Source: an uncultured Alphaproteobacteria bacterium | Lineage (GTDB): Bacteria > Pseudomonadota > Alphaproteobacteria > Paracaedibacterales > CAIULA01 | Direction of reading: 5' to 3' | NCBI GenBank assembly: GCA_903899945.1 | Contig: CAIULA010000022.1 | Span: 18,487 to 82,486, forward strand | Length of the DNA stretch: 64,000 nucleotides | Shown here: in pieces, positions 7,611-16,243 of the stretch | Position numbering within the stretch: the first letter of the stretch is position 1 | Layout: every line of letters begins with the position of its first letter | Notes under the pieces: model-generated | What the model saw: the letters and a program-made list of their open reading frames with translations, nothing else | The model's database searches: none | What the model was told of the DNA's origin: nothing | Program-made: the position numbers and the translations under genes

Positions 7611-7785
7611 CCGAAATTGGCAAGGAAAGGTCGTGCCTGAAATTCTGCGTCGGGTGACCATAATATAATTAGCCGCAAGGCATATAATAAAGCAGCAATG
7701 AACCCCGTGCACGCGAACCATATTGTGGAAAGCGTGATTTAGTAAAATCCGTTAGGCCAGATTTAGGGTCTAGCACGCCAGGAGT
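7611..7785 (+). pseudogene. Decayed duplicate of the trmD 3' end
   Basis: The DNA between trmD and rplS can be read as NWQGKVVPEIL, then after one frameshift SGDHNIISRKA, and near the end VRPDL. These match, in order, NWQGKAVPEVLL, SGDHKKIA and RRPDL in the C-terminus of TrmD. Several in-frame stops (near 7670-7760) break it and no start is present. The nucleotide similarity to trmD is partial, so the duplication is old or came from a related strain. It is now part of the rplS leader region. Confidence 0.7.
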
Positions 7786-7791
7786 ATTAAA

Positions 7792-8169
7792 ATGAATTTA
7801 TTGCAACAAGTTGAAGCTGAGCACTTAAAAAAGCTCGTCGAAGGAAAGACAATCCCTGATTTTCGTCCAGGTGATACCATAAAGGTTTTGGTAAAAGTTG
7901 TGGAAGGTGAACGTGAACGCACGCAGCCTTTTGAGGGTGTCGTGATCGGCCGTAAAAACCGTGGCTTGAACTCTTCCTTCCGTGTTCGTAAACTTTCCTA
8001 TGGAGAGGGTGTTGAGCGCGTTTTCCCACTTTATTCACCAAATATTCGCATCGAAGTTTTGCGTCATGGTGATGTACGTCGTGCAAAATTGTATTACCTT
8101 CGTGGTCGTACGGGTAAGAGAGCGCGTATCGCTGAAAAAAGACGCGACACACCGATTACACAGGCTTAG
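7792..8169 (+). CDS. rplS: 50S ribosomal protein L19
   Basis: L19 sits at the 30S-50S interface. The sequence has the family pattern: [57 protein letters not shown] and [17 protein letters not shown]. At 125 aa it is normal length. The SD CAGGAGT lies 7 nt before the ATG. It is the last gene of the ffh-trmD group and is followed by a terminator at 8199-8229. Confidence 0.97.
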   Translation: MNLLQQVEAEHLKKLVEGKTIPDFRPGDTIKVLVKVVEGERERTQPFEGVVIGRKNRGLNSSFRVRKLSYGEGVERVFPLYSPNIRIEVLRHGDVRRAKLYYLRGRTGKRARIAEKRRDTPITQA

Positions 8170-8198
8170 TAAAGCTCGTTATTTCTTCCAAAATCTAA

Positions 8199-8229
8199 AA
8201 AGCAGTCCTTTTCGGGCTGCTTTTTTTTT
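8199..8229 (+). terminator. Rho-independent terminator after rplS
   Basis: Stem AGCAGTCC/GGGCTGCT (one G-T pair) with a short loop, flanked by A5 on the left and a T9 run on the right. It is the clear end of the ffh-rplS transcript. Confidence 0.9.
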
Positions 8230-8230
8230 G

Positions 8231-8530
8231 TGTTTAAAGGTATACTGACCTTGGGATATGTATTTATCAAAAGATTAAAAACATAGTTGATGACAAGTGC
8301 GTTTTGTCAGGTTTTAATAGGTATTATAATTTCGTCTTTTAGCCAATTTCATTGAAATTTTACTTTAAAATTTATTAATAAGGCGAATTATAGTTGTTAT
8401 TTTCTAATAAAGATCGTGTTAAAAAGGACACACATTACTGTAAAAGAATTTTAAACTTTACCAAATAATATCTTTAGTTTTTCTAAGGATGGTATACGAA
8501 AGCTAATAAAAAATAAGAAGGTAAAATTTA
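8231..8530. other. Gene-free AT-rich stretch
   Basis: About 300 bp between the rplS terminator and the SUKH-like gene. It has no frame with a plausible start. A weak GACAA/TTGTC hairpin lies near 8291-8308. It presumably carries the promoter of the gene at 8531, but no convincing -35/-10 pair stands out. Confidence 0.4.
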
Positions 8531-9043
8531 ATGCCTCTTGTGCTTGTTGTTTTTGTATCTTTGTTTTTTTCTTTGGTCTCTGAAGCTTCTTCTGGAGATG
8601 AAGTCATGCTTGACGATCCTTTGTCTGTCTGTTTTGAGCAGCTGAAAATGAAATATATGCCTTTGGTTTCAGCTAGGTATCCTGTTGGAATGCTTCCTCT
8701 TGATGAATCAGATCTGATTGCCATAGAACCGTTAGTCAGTCCTGATTTTCACTTTCGAGATGATCTTAGAAGATTTTACTTAGAAGTAAGCCATCTTGCT
8801 TTTAAGGGAACGGCACCATCAAGGGCTCATGGAGGACTAAGCAGCTCGCTTTGTCAACTGGTTAGAACGCGCTACAAGGCGGATGGATGGGTTCCTTTTT
8901 GCGATGACGGCGACGGTTATTATGGCATTAATCAAGAAGAAGGATGCGTCCGTTTATTTTCATATTCCGCTGATAGTATTTTTGATGAGGAGGTTTACAC
9001 GAATTTAGAAGGATTCTTGAAAGCCCAATACCTCTCAGATTAA
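8531..9043 (+). CDS. SUKH (SMI1/KNR4)-like protein with signal peptide; putative immunity protein
   Basis: After an N-terminal hydrophobic signal-like segment (residues 1-19), the protein shows a SUKH-type pattern: LPLDESDLIAIEPL, RDDLRRFYLEVSHL, then GWVPFCDDGDGYYGIN and FSYSAD, with an acidic C-terminal helix. SUKH proteins are known mainly as immunity proteins against polymorphic nuclease toxins. The next gene, convergent and sharing the stop-codon bases, encodes just such a nuclease. The signal peptide is unusual for an immunity protein to a nuclease and may mean that it acts in the periplasm. The family call is by pattern; a profile search is needed for certainty. Confidence 0.65.
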   Translation: MPLVLVVFVSLFFSLVSEASSGDEVMLDDPLSVCFEQLKMKYMPLVSARYPVGMLPLDESDLIAIEPLVSPDFHFRDDLRRFYLEVSHLAFKGTAPSRAHGGLSSSLCQLVRTRYKADGWVPFCDDGDGYYGINQEEGCVRLFSYSADSIFDEEVYTNLEGFLKAQYLSD

Positions 9044-10431
9044 CTTCTGATTTGCTCAATATATTCTGCAATTTTAAGCCCAAACTCATTTCGCGCTTTT
9101 TTAAATTCTGGCCGATTAACAGGTGTTCCGGGTAAATCTCGGTAAGTGCTTTCACAGAAATGTAGTGAACCTGAAAATTGAGTGTGTAGTTTTTGCGTAA
9201 TTAAAACGACTATTGATCGACCTTGGTGAGTTTTGGCGTCATGGTGGGTTAAATGATGATAGTTCATCGTTTCACCATCTGCTCCGATAGGACACAAGGA
9301 GTTTTTCAGTCTGTCTAAGTTGGATAGGCCTTCGAGATCAGATCTGGCTAGATCTAAAGAAAATAAAGAGAAATAAACTTCATAGCCTTCAATTTCAAGC
9401 ATTTGGTAATTAGGCATTACGAATTCTTCAAAGAGTTCAATAATCTCATTCCTTCTGATTTTTTTTCCTGTTCCAGTAACGATTTCCTCTTTTCTGAGTT
9501 GGATGTGAGTAAAATGATTTTCCCAAAGTTCCGCTTCGGCACTGAATTCTTTTGAAAGCTCTTTTGTTGATTTCCCCCTTCTTTTTTCTGCTTCAATCGA
9601 TAATTCTTCTTTATGTCTTCTTCTTATCGTTTTTTCTTCTTCGGTCTCTGGTATATAAGGTTCTTTAGTTGCATCAGCAGGCCACGATTCGACTAACCCT
9701 GATCCCTTTGCTTCGACTATTTCTAGGCGAGAGAGCGCCCATCTGGCAGCTGGGGTTAAAAACTTGCCTGTTAAATGTGGGTCTCTTATAGGAGAAGAGT
9801 ATTTTTCTTTTAATGCAATGATCTCTTGTCTTTCGACAGGATTAGATGTTTCTGACAATATCCCATGAAATTCCGGATCGTTTGTTGTGTAATAAAGGGC
9901 GCGATTTCTTCTTTCTGCTGCATTTATTCGTCCGGGTGTGAGGTCGAATTTTTTTGAAAGTTGTTCGCGTTGTGCAGGTGACAATTTCCCTTTTTTAAAT
10001 TCGGTAGACGATGTTTTATCTTCGAGGATGATACTTGATCCTGTTGCATTGCTATCTTCATCATCACTTCCAGAATCAAAAATAGAAACAGATGATCTTA
10101 TTTCAGCATCACGAAGGCTAGATCTAGATGTTGTTTTTGAGACAAACCTTTCTTCTGGCCAAAGTAAGGATGGATCATCACCAGAGCTTTCACCATCAGT
10201 AATATCTTCCACTTCATATCCATTGCCTTTGGTGATTTTCCAATCATATTTGGACCTATTTGGGGAGTGTTTAATTAGAGACACACTTTTATCACGAGAA
10301 AGAGTATCTGCACATGAGGCCTTTCTTGATAGAAATGGGGTTTTTCGAGGAGGTGAGCTTACATCTGTCGATGTTGCTGCAAAACAAATAGGGGAAATTT
10401 TAACAAAAATAAAAACAAATACAAAAAACAT
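9040..10431 (-). CDS. Secreted HNH/EndoVII-type (LHH-motif) nuclease, putative toxin
   Basis: The protein is 463 aa. It has a hydrophobic signal peptide (residues 1-18, ending CFA), a low-complexity Ser/Asp/Glu-rich region to about residue 130, a charged middle, and a C-terminal domain from about 375. That domain has CPIGADGETMNYHHLTHH (HH near 392-393), KLHTQFSGSLHF and VNRPEFKKARNEF. The order matches the LHH group of HNH/Endonuclease VII nucleases used as toxin tips. The convergent SUKH-like gene overlaps its 3' end by 4 bp, and tssF/tssG lie behind it. No SD is visible at the ATG. Sec export followed by a second route, or T6SS delivery, are both only inferred. A 165-aa open frame on the opposite strand at its 5' half is a shadow. 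Confidence 0.65.
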   Translation of the reverse strand: MFFVFVFIFVKISPICFAATSTDVSSPPRKTPFLSRKASCADTLSRDKSVSLIKHSPNRSKYDWKITKGNGYEVEDITDGESSGDDPSLLWPEERFVSKTTSRSSLRDAEIRSSVSIFDSGSDDEDSNATGSSIILEDKTSSTEFKKGKLSPAQREQLSKKFDLTPGRINAAERRNRALYYTTNDPEFHGILSETSNPVERQEIIALKEKYSSPIRDPHLTGKFLTPAARWALSRLEIVEAKGSGLVESWPADATKEPYIPETEEEKTIRRRHKEELSIEAEKRRGKSTKELSKEFSAEAELWENHFTHIQLRKEEIVTGTGKKIRRNEIIELFEEFVMPNYQMLEIEGYEVYFSLFSLDLARSDLEGLSNLDRLKNSLCPIGADGETMNYHHLTHHDAKTHQGRSIVVLITQKLHTQFSGSLHFCESTYRDLPGTPVNRPEFKKARNEFGLKIAEYIEQIRS

Positions 10432-10574
10432 TTAAATAAAAACTATAATTATTAATAGAGTATAGATTTATCTTTTATTATATTAATTGATTGTTTTCAA
10501 GATCTGATTTTGATTTTCTTGACGGTCATCGCAAAAAAGTGCTTGTTTTTAAGTGCATCTATTACAAATACAGT

Positions 10575-10602
10575 TTGCTTCTTCCTTATAAAAATATATA
10601 AT
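10575..10602 (+). promoter_or_regulatory. Promoter candidate for tssF-tssG
   Basis: TTGCTT (10575-10580), a 16-bp spacer and TATAAT (10597-10602), 34 bp upstream of the tssF start. Confidence 0.5.
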
Positions 10603-10635
10603 TTTAATTAAATTGCCGTTATCTGGATCTCCTTT

Positions 10636-12468
10636 GTGTTTCAAAGTGTGCGCGATCGTTTCTTGAATTATTACAATAATGAAATGCGTTACCTTCGTAA
10701 TGCAGGCGGCATCTTTGCAAAGCAGCACCCGAAAATTGCCAGACGTTTAGAACTAGGCAGCAAAGAATCTCCTGATCCGCATACAGAAAGGCTTCTTGAA
10801 TCTTTTGCTTTTCTTTCAGCGCGTCTTAGTCAAGAAATTGATGAACGTTTTCCGCAAATTGCATCGGCTCTTTTAGATGTTACATATCCTCATTTGATTA
10901 ATCCAATTCCGGCAATGACCATTGCGCAATTCCAAGTCGATCCCACAAAAGGAAAACTAACGACCGGCTATTGTGTCGCAAAAGGATCTCAGCTTTTCAC
11001 ATATGCTGAACAAGGGGTAACGTGTCGATTCCAAACAGCTTATCCTGTAACTTTGTGGCCCATTAAAATTAAGAAAACAGATATTGTTTCTCGAAGCCAT
11101 TATAATGCCGAGAGCGGGCCTGGAAAACATGAATGGTTCCTTCGTTTAAAATTAGAAAGTATGGGAGACTTGGATTTTTCTGAATTGGATATTAACTCTC
11201 TTCAGTTCCATATCAGAGGAGAGCGTGTTCTAAGTTTGGCGATTTATGAAAGTTTATTTGCTCAAACTTCGGCTTCTGTATTTGTTTCTACGGATGGAAA
11301 AACCGCCCATGCCTTGCCAAAAGATTCTCTTCAGCCTGTTGGATTTGAAAGAGATGAAGCTATTCTTCCGCTTTCAGAACATACGACGCATGCCTATCAG
11401 CTTTTGCAAGAATATTTCCATTTCCCTGAAAAATTCTTATTTTTTAAAGTTAATCACCTTAATAAAACGAAAGATAAAGTATCACTAGAGACAAATTCTA
11501 TTGAACTTTTGATTTCCTTAAAAAGTGTCCATGATCTTTTGCAAAAAAATCTGAGCCCAGATAATTTTCTTTTGGGGTGTACTCCGATTGTGAATCTTTT
11601 TCTAAAAACAACAGAACCTCAAAGGCTCACAAAAAGAAAAGTAAGTTATCGTTTGGTTCCTGATCAAAGACGGGAAAAAACCACAGAAATTTATAGCGTT
11701 TTAAAGGTTTCTGCGGCAGTAGAGGGGGGCGAGGAGCCTCAGACTTTTTCACCTTATTTTTCTTTTGATCACGAAAGAATTTCCACTAAAGATGCAATCT
11801 ATTGGGTTGCTAAGCGAACCTCGGCCGATTTACGAGATGTACCCGGTACAGATATTCATTTGTCATTTGTGGATTTAGAGTTCAATCCTGCTTTACCTCC
11901 TCATCATATTATTTATGCGCAGACGTTATGTACGAATCGTTTTTTAGCGGAGCAAGTTCCAACAGGAGCGGAATTGCAAATTGAAGAAGCTGTCCCGATT
12001 AGTCGTATCGTTTGTTTAGACAAACCAGTTCCTCAAGTTTATTCACCGAGTGATGGGGAAACATTATGGCGTTTGATTTCACAATTATCAGTGAATCACC
12101 TTTCTTTAACAGGAGGGGCTGAATCTTTAAAGGTTCTTAAAGAAAGCCTTAAATTGTATGCAGGGCCTCTTCATTCTGATCGTCATTATGAAATTGAGAA
12201 TATTCAAAAGCTTCAAACAAAAAAAATCACCCGCCGTTTTGGCGTTGAGGCTTGGCGCGGTTTTGTTAATGGCCTTCAAGTTTCTCTCGAAATAAATACG
12301 CCGAGAGGGGGAGGGGATGCAAGTTTCTTATTGGCTTCGGTTTTGAGACATTATTTTGCCCTTAATGTATCAATAAACTCTTTTATCGAGCTTAGTATGT
12401 TTAAAACCAATCATATAGATGAGTACATGAGATGGCATCCATTACCTGGCGAGAAAATCCTTCTGTAA
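10636..12468 (+). CDS. tssF: TssF, type VI secretion baseplate protein
   Basis: TssF (VasA/ImpG) builds the baseplate wedge of the type VI secretion system with TssG, TssK and TssE. The N-terminal pattern YYNNEMRYLR...FAKQHPKIARRL, DPHTERLLESFAFLSARLSQEID (shown in pieces) and FPQIASALLDVTYPHLINPIPAM is characteristic. So is the C-terminal RRFGVEAWRGFVNGLQV. At 610 aa it is full length. GTG 10636 gives the right N-terminus. The next gene, tssG, starts inside its 3' end. The other core genes (tssB/C/D/H/J/K/L/M) are not in this window. Confidence 0.92.
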   Translation: MFQSVRDRFLNYYNNEMRYLRNAGGIFAKQHPKIARRLELGSKESPDPHTERLLESFAFLSARLSQEIDERFPQIASALLDVTYPHLINPIPAMTIAQFQVDPTKGKLTTGYCVAKGSQLFTYAEQGVTCRFQTAYPVTLWPIKIKKTDIVSRSHYNAESGPGKHEWFLRLKLESMGDLDFSELDINSLQFHIRGERVLSLAIYESLFAQTSASVFVSTDGKTAHALPKDSLQPVGFERDEAILPLSEHTTHAYQLLQEYFHFPEKFLFFKVNHLNKTKDKVSLETNSIELLISLKSVHDLLQKNLSPDNFLLGCTPIVNLFLKTTEPQRLTKRKVSYRLVPDQRREKTTEIYSVLKVSAAVEGGEEPQTFSPYFSFDHERISTKDAIYWVAKRTSADLRDVPGTDIHLSFVDLEFNPALPPHHIIYAQTLCTNRFLAEQVPTGAELQIEEAVPISRIVCLDKPVPQVYSPSDGETLWRLISQLSVNHLSLTGGAESLKVLKESLKLYAGPLHSDRHYEIENIQKLQTKKITRRFGVEAWRGFVNGLQVSLEINTPRGGGDASFLLASVLRHYFALNVSINSFIELSMFKTNHIDEYMRWHPLPGEKILL

Positions 12469-13478
12469 AGGAGGCGATGATCAAACATGTTTATGATTTC
12501 GATTTTGATCAAGCAATTCATGTTTTGGAAGCTCTTAATCCTGAATCCATTCCGCTCGGAGAGGGCGATGATCCGTGCAAAGAAGCTATTCGCATTAAAT
12601 CGCGTGTTAGTTTAGCGGTTCCGCCAACCGAGTTAGATTCATTGCAGGAGATCTCTGATCAAAAACCAATCCTGTGGATTAATTTTTTAAGCATCGCCGG
12701 GATTCAAGGACCGCTTCCAACCCCGTATACAGAGACAGTTATTGAAAGAACCCGAATAAAAGATACCGCTTTCAGGGATTTTCTTGATATTTTTAATCAT
12801 CGTTTTGCTTCTTTGTGGCATAGATTTCGCAAAAAAACTATTCCAGGGCTTCTTCAAAAGTCGCCTGAGGAATCTCCTCTTGGTCGGACTATTTTACAGC
12901 TTTCTGGAATCAATAGTATTTCTCTTTTAGATAAGTCAAAATTAAGCCCTAATATTTTATTGACCTATCGGGATTTACTTTGGAAGAGATCACATTCATC
13001 AGCAGGGTTAATTAGAATCATTCGTAGTTTTTTTAAAGTTCCTGCTAGATTAGAACAATTTCAAGGACAATGGAGCAAGGCAAGGCCTTCAGAACGTAGT
13101 GTCATTGGATCTAAGGGCGGCCAATTCAACGTATTAGGCGGTGACCTTATAATCGGGAAAATGAGTTGGGAACAAGCAGCATCCGCAACGATTGTGATTG
13201 GTCCTTTAAATTGGGAACAGTATTGTTCGTTTCTGCCTATTCATAATCTGAATAAAAAAACTCATGAATCGCATTTGCCGGTTCTTGAACGTCTTTCATA
13301 TTTTTACAGTGGTTTGGATGTTCAGCTTTTTGCACGATTTATACTCAATCGTTTTGCTATTAAGTCCACCAAGCTTAATGGAAGCTTTGCGCTTGGATTT
13401 AACACATGGCTAAAGTGTGACAAAATTCCCTCAGAAAACCCATCCGTTAAAATAAATTTATGTGAACCGCATAGATAA
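12432..13478 (+). CDS. tssG: TssG, type VI secretion baseplate protein
   Basis: TssG (VasB/ImpH) pairs with TssF in the T6SS baseplate. The sequence has YDFDFDQAIHVLEALNP near the N-terminus, the SIAGIQGPLPTPYTETV stretch (the GxxGPLP motif) and DIFNHRFASLWHRFRKK, all typical. At 348 aa it is in the normal range. It overlaps tssF by 37 bp, so coupling is likely. A DcaP-like porin gene with its own SD follows after 66 bp. Confidence 0.92.
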   Translation: MASITWRENPSVKEAMIKHVYDFDFDQAIHVLEALNPESIPLGEGDDPCKEAIRIKSRVSLAVPPTELDSLQEISDQKPILWINFLSIAGIQGPLPTPYTETVIERTRIKDTAFRDFLDIFNHRFASLWHRFRKKTIPGLLQKSPEESPLGRTILQLSGINSISLLDKSKLSPNILLTYRDLLWKRSHSSAGLIRIIRSFFKVPARLEQFQGQWSKARPSERSVIGSKGGQFNVLGGDLIIGKMSWEQAASATIVIGPLNWEQYCSFLPIHNLNKKTHESHLPVLERLSYFYSGLDVQLFARFILNRFAIKSTKLNGSFALGFNTWLKCDKIPSENPSVKINLCEPHR

Positions 13479-13544
13479 TCTTTACTTTTATATGTTTTTG
13501 TATAAAAATTTAACTAAAGATTTTACATAAAGGAGTGTATTTTT

Positions 13545-15128
13545 ATGAGTCGTTTTATTGAGAAAAGATCTGCTTTTCGAAAAGCGTTGCTGGTTTCAAC
13601 TATTGTTTGCTCTACGTTAGGTTTCTCTTCTGCTAAGGCCGAAGAGTCTGCAGGGGCTGAATTTTCACAAGCTGGCGCTGAGCTTTCAAAAGAGATTGCA
13701 GCTTTACAACAACAAATCATTGAGTTGAACAAAAAGGTTTCCACTATGGAAACGGTTCAAAAGCAATCTGAAGAGACAACGAGACAAACAGCAATAGCGG
13801 CTGCAAGGCAAGAAGTTGCAACAACAGGAGTTAAGCGTGCTGATGCGCCGGCGACAAATACTAAAGCATGGCCAACAGGATATATGTCTGTTCCTGGTAC
13901 AAGCAGTGCAATTAAAATTGGCGGGTTTGCACGTGGAGATGTCGTTTATGAATCAGGTCCTCAGCTAGGTGATTCAATCGGGGTTGCATCATTGCCGCTT
14001 AAGGGGATTAACGCCGCTGCTTCTAAACAGGGGAACACAACATTAAACGCGCGTGCTTCAAGGCTTAATTTTGCGTCGATTACGGAAACAGGCAAGGGCG
14101 ATTTAACAACTTTTATAGAAATAGATTTCTTTGGAAGCAATGCAAGTTCTACTTATTCACCCAGAATACGTCATGCCTATGGTGAGTTCCTAGGAGTTTT
14201 AGCGGGGCAGACAACAACAGTTTTCGGTGATTTGGATTCTCTCGGCACAAACGTCGATATTAACGGTATTAATGGTGGTACGCTCCGTCAACCACAAGTC
14301 CGCTATACAATGACGCCTATGCAAGATGTTAAGTTGATGGTTGCCTTAGAAAGGCCAGTCACTGACTATACGACAAGAGACGGAACCCTGAATAACGCTA
14401 GTAACATGTTTGGAAGTACAGGAATAAGCAATGGAGCAACCAACAATTCGGCGACTGGTGCCGGCGTTGGTACATCTGCACTTCCTGATCTGACAACTCA
14501 GTTAAGGTGGTCCGGCAGCGCAGGGCACATAGCGTTGCGAGGTGTTGTGCGTCAACTTGCGGTTAAAAACATAGCTGACGCGAGTTCTGGCACTGGCGCT
14601 GTTACCCCCCCAGCACTACCTGGATCATTCAGCTCAACCAATAACTTTAGTGCAAGAGCTACAGCTTGGGGTATTGGTATCGGTGGTAAATTTATAACAG
14701 TTGGTAAAAGCGGTTTCTTTGGACAGATCAATGGTGGTGACGGTATTGGACGTTATATCTATGAACTTGATGGGCAAGCTGCGTTCTTTGATCCAACTCA
14801 ACGCAAATTCCAAACACAAAGAGCCTATAACGGAATCCTTGGTTATGAGCATTACTGGCAAGATAATATTCGTACTAACTTAATGGTAAGCTACACAAGA
14901 GTTGAAGTCTCTCCATTTAGTCCCGGTATGGCTGATAGTACGGTCGCGCCTTTAAATAGCACAACAAGAATATCTAATCAGTTCAAGAAGGTTATGGCAA
15001 ACATCATATACAGCCCTGTTGCTAATATGGATGTTGGGTTTGAAGTTGGCTACTTTAAACGCGAGACGATTGATCATAAGAATGGTCAGACAGTTCGTAC
15101 ACAACTTGCCCTTACCTACAAATTCTAA
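13545..15128 (+). CDS. DcaP-like trimeric outer-membrane porin
   Basis: A signal peptide (about 30 residues, ending AKA) is followed by a coiled-coil region (about 35-75) and then a beta-barrel. The barrel opens with the pattern IKIGGFARGDVVYE, followed by ARASRLNFAS and the GDLTTFIEIDFFG segment. The C-terminal residue is phenylalanine (LALTYKF), the usual BAM signal. These fit the DcaP family, which carries organic acids and other small anionic solutes across the outer membrane in other bacteria; its substrate here is unknown. The AAAGGAGTG SD is good. At 527 aa it is longer than many DcaP proteins, with Gly/Asn/Ser-rich loops near residues 285-310 and 345-365. Confidence 0.8.
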   Translation: MSRFIEKRSAFRKALLVSTIVCSTLGFSSAKAEESAGAEFSQAGAELSKEIAALQQQIIELNKKVSTMETVQKQSEETTRQTAIAAARQEVATTGVKRADAPATNTKAWPTGYMSVPGTSSAIKIGGFARGDVVYESGPQLGDSIGVASLPLKGINAAASKQGNTTLNARASRLNFASITETGKGDLTTFIEIDFFGSNASSTYSPRIRHAYGEFLGVLAGQTTTVFGDLDSLGTNVDINGINGGTLRQPQVRYTMTPMQDVKLMVALERPVTDYTTRDGTLNNASNMFGSTGISNGATNNSATGAGVGTSALPDLTTQLRWSGSAGHIALRGVVRQLAVKNIADASSGTGAVTPPALPGSFSSTNNFSARATAWGIGIGGKFITVGKSGFFGQINGGDGIGRYIYELDGQAAFFDPTQRKFQTQRAYNGILGYEHYWQDNIRTNLMVSYTRVEVSPFSPGMADSTVAPLNSTTRISNQFKKVMANIIYSPVANMDVGFEVGYFKRETIDHKNGQTVRTQLALTYKF

Positions 15129-15160
15129 TAGAAAAAACTATTGGAAATTTATGGCCAGTG

Positions 15161-15198
15161 CCTGATAGAATAGTTGAAAGTTTCTCTATTTTATCAGG
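15161..15198 (+). other. Hairpin enclosing the ribosome site of the 2TM gene
   Basis: CCTGATAGAATAG and CTATTTTATCAGG pair at 12 of 13 positions around a 12-nt loop. The right arm ends in CAGG, the only SD-like sequence before the ATG at 15205. It may end the porin transcript (no T-run) or limit translation of the next gene. Confidence 0.45.
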
Positions 15199-15204
15199 TG
15201 CACC

Positions 15205-15621
15205 ATGGATCACGAATCTCTCGTTCGCAAAAAAATTCACGCCCTTAAAACTTTCTACACAAATCTGTTTATCTACACCGCTGTTTGTATAGCCTGTATC
15301 ATCATTTGGCTGAGTATGGGTGGCGGCGCCTTTTGGCCCATTTGGGTTATTTTTGGATGTGGCCTTGCTGCGGTCTTACAGGCTGTTAGTTTGGGGCAAA
15401 TTCCAAAGCTTCATGAACTTTTTCCTTTTTTGAGTCCTTCCTGGGAAGATGAGCAAGTCAAACATCAGCTTGAAAAAAATGATAAATATAAAAGCAATGA
15501 AGAGCATTTTAAACAAGCTGATAAATATGAAAAGCATGCAGAACATTCGCATATGCATATTCCTGAAGAGGTGAAAAAAAAGATAAGCGAAGAAGCTAAA
15601 AAGAAAACGCTTAAAAAATGA
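15205..15621 (+). CDS. 2TM-domain membrane protein
   Basis: A short basic helix (KKIHALKTFYTNLFIY) leads into two hydrophobic segments (about residues 20-37 and 44-62) with an IWLSMGGGAFWPIWVIFGCG core, the pattern of the bacterial 2TM domain. The C-terminal half is a highly charged, Lys/Glu/His-rich tail, probably helical and cytoplasmic. Its function is unknown; relatives are found fused to sensor kinases or alone. It has no clear partner here, although lspA follows after a REP-like palindrome. Confidence 0.65.
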   Translation: MDHESLVRKKIHALKTFYTNLFIYTAVCIACIIIWLSMGGGAFWPIWVIFGCGLAAVLQAVSLGQIPKLHELFPFLSPSWEDEQVKHQLEKNDKYKSNEEHFKQADKYEKHAEHSHMHIPEEVKKKISEEAKKKTLKK

Positions 15622-15629
15622 AATTTTTC

Positions 15630-15710
15630 TCTGGATTGCCGTTTCGCTTACTGCTTCTTGCAATGATGATCAGAAATAAGGTCATCGCGAGCGGAGCGCG
15701 GCGATCCAGA
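15630..15710. repeat. REP-like palindromic element
   Basis: TCTGGATTGCCG (15630-15641) pairs with CGGCGATCCAGA (15699-15710), and the interior TTGCAATGA/TCATCGCGA is also complementary in part. The core GCGAGCGGAGCGCGGCGATC resembles intergenic palindromes common in Rickettsiales, Holosporales and Legionella. It lies between the 2TM gene and lspA. Confidence 0.65.
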
Positions 15711-15748
15711 AAATCAATATCTTTACTTTCTTTGCATAGGTTTTTTTG

Positions 15749-16243
15749 ATGTCAATTCGTCATAAGGCTTTGAGGTTTTCTTTTGCTATTCTGATAATCT
15801 TTTTGGATCAATTAAGCAAGGTTGCTATCTTATATCACCTTTCCTTTAAGGACGTTATTACTGTAACCAGTTTTTTTAATTTGACTCTCACATTTAATAG
15901 GGGGGTTAGTTTTGGTTTCTTCCCAGCAGATACTCTTTGGGGAAAGCTTGTTCTTGTTTTAATTGCTGTTTCTTTTGTTGTTTGGCTTGTGTTTTGCTTA
16001 TTGAAAGCAGAAGAGTTATTCAATCAAATAGGATACAGCCTTATTATAGGTGGGGCGTTGGGAAACCTTGTTGACCGTTTGCAATATGGGGCCGTTGTCG
16101 ATTTTCTTCAATTTCACTTGTATAATCACTTTTTTCCAGTCTTTAATATAGCAGATAGCGCGATTACCGTCGGTGTTATATTGATTTTCTTGCAACAAGC
16201 ATGGCATGTTGGGAAAAAGAAAAAAGGTCAAGGCATAATATGA
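15749..16243 (+). CDS. lspA: Lipoprotein signal peptidase (signal peptidase II)
   Basis: LspA is an inner-membrane aspartyl protease that removes the signal peptide of diacylglyceryl-prolipoproteins. Motifs are DQLSKVA near the N-terminus, FNRGVSFGF, GGALGNLVDRLQYGAVVDFL with the first catalytic Asp, and FPVFNIADSAITVG with the second. Four membrane segments are visible. The ATG at 15749 is preferred to the TTG just upstream. The stop overlaps the ATG of the lipoprotein gene that follows (ATGA), fitting enzyme and substrate in one operon. Confidence 0.96.
   Translation: MSIRHKALRFSFAILIIFLDQLSKVAILYHLSFKDVITVTSFFNLTLTFNRGVSFGFFPADTLWGKLVLVLIAVSFVVWLVFCLLKAEELFNQIGYSLIIGGALGNLVDRLQYGAVVDFLQFHLYNHFFPVFNIADSAITVGVILIFLQQAWHVGKKKKGQGII

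Noticed and set aside
9938..10435. 165-codon open frame on the plus strand inside the nuclease gene
   Set aside because: It is antisense to the 5' half of the toxin gene, in a Ser/Asp/Glu-rich region where the opposite strand stays open by composition. It has no SD and its product is low complexity.
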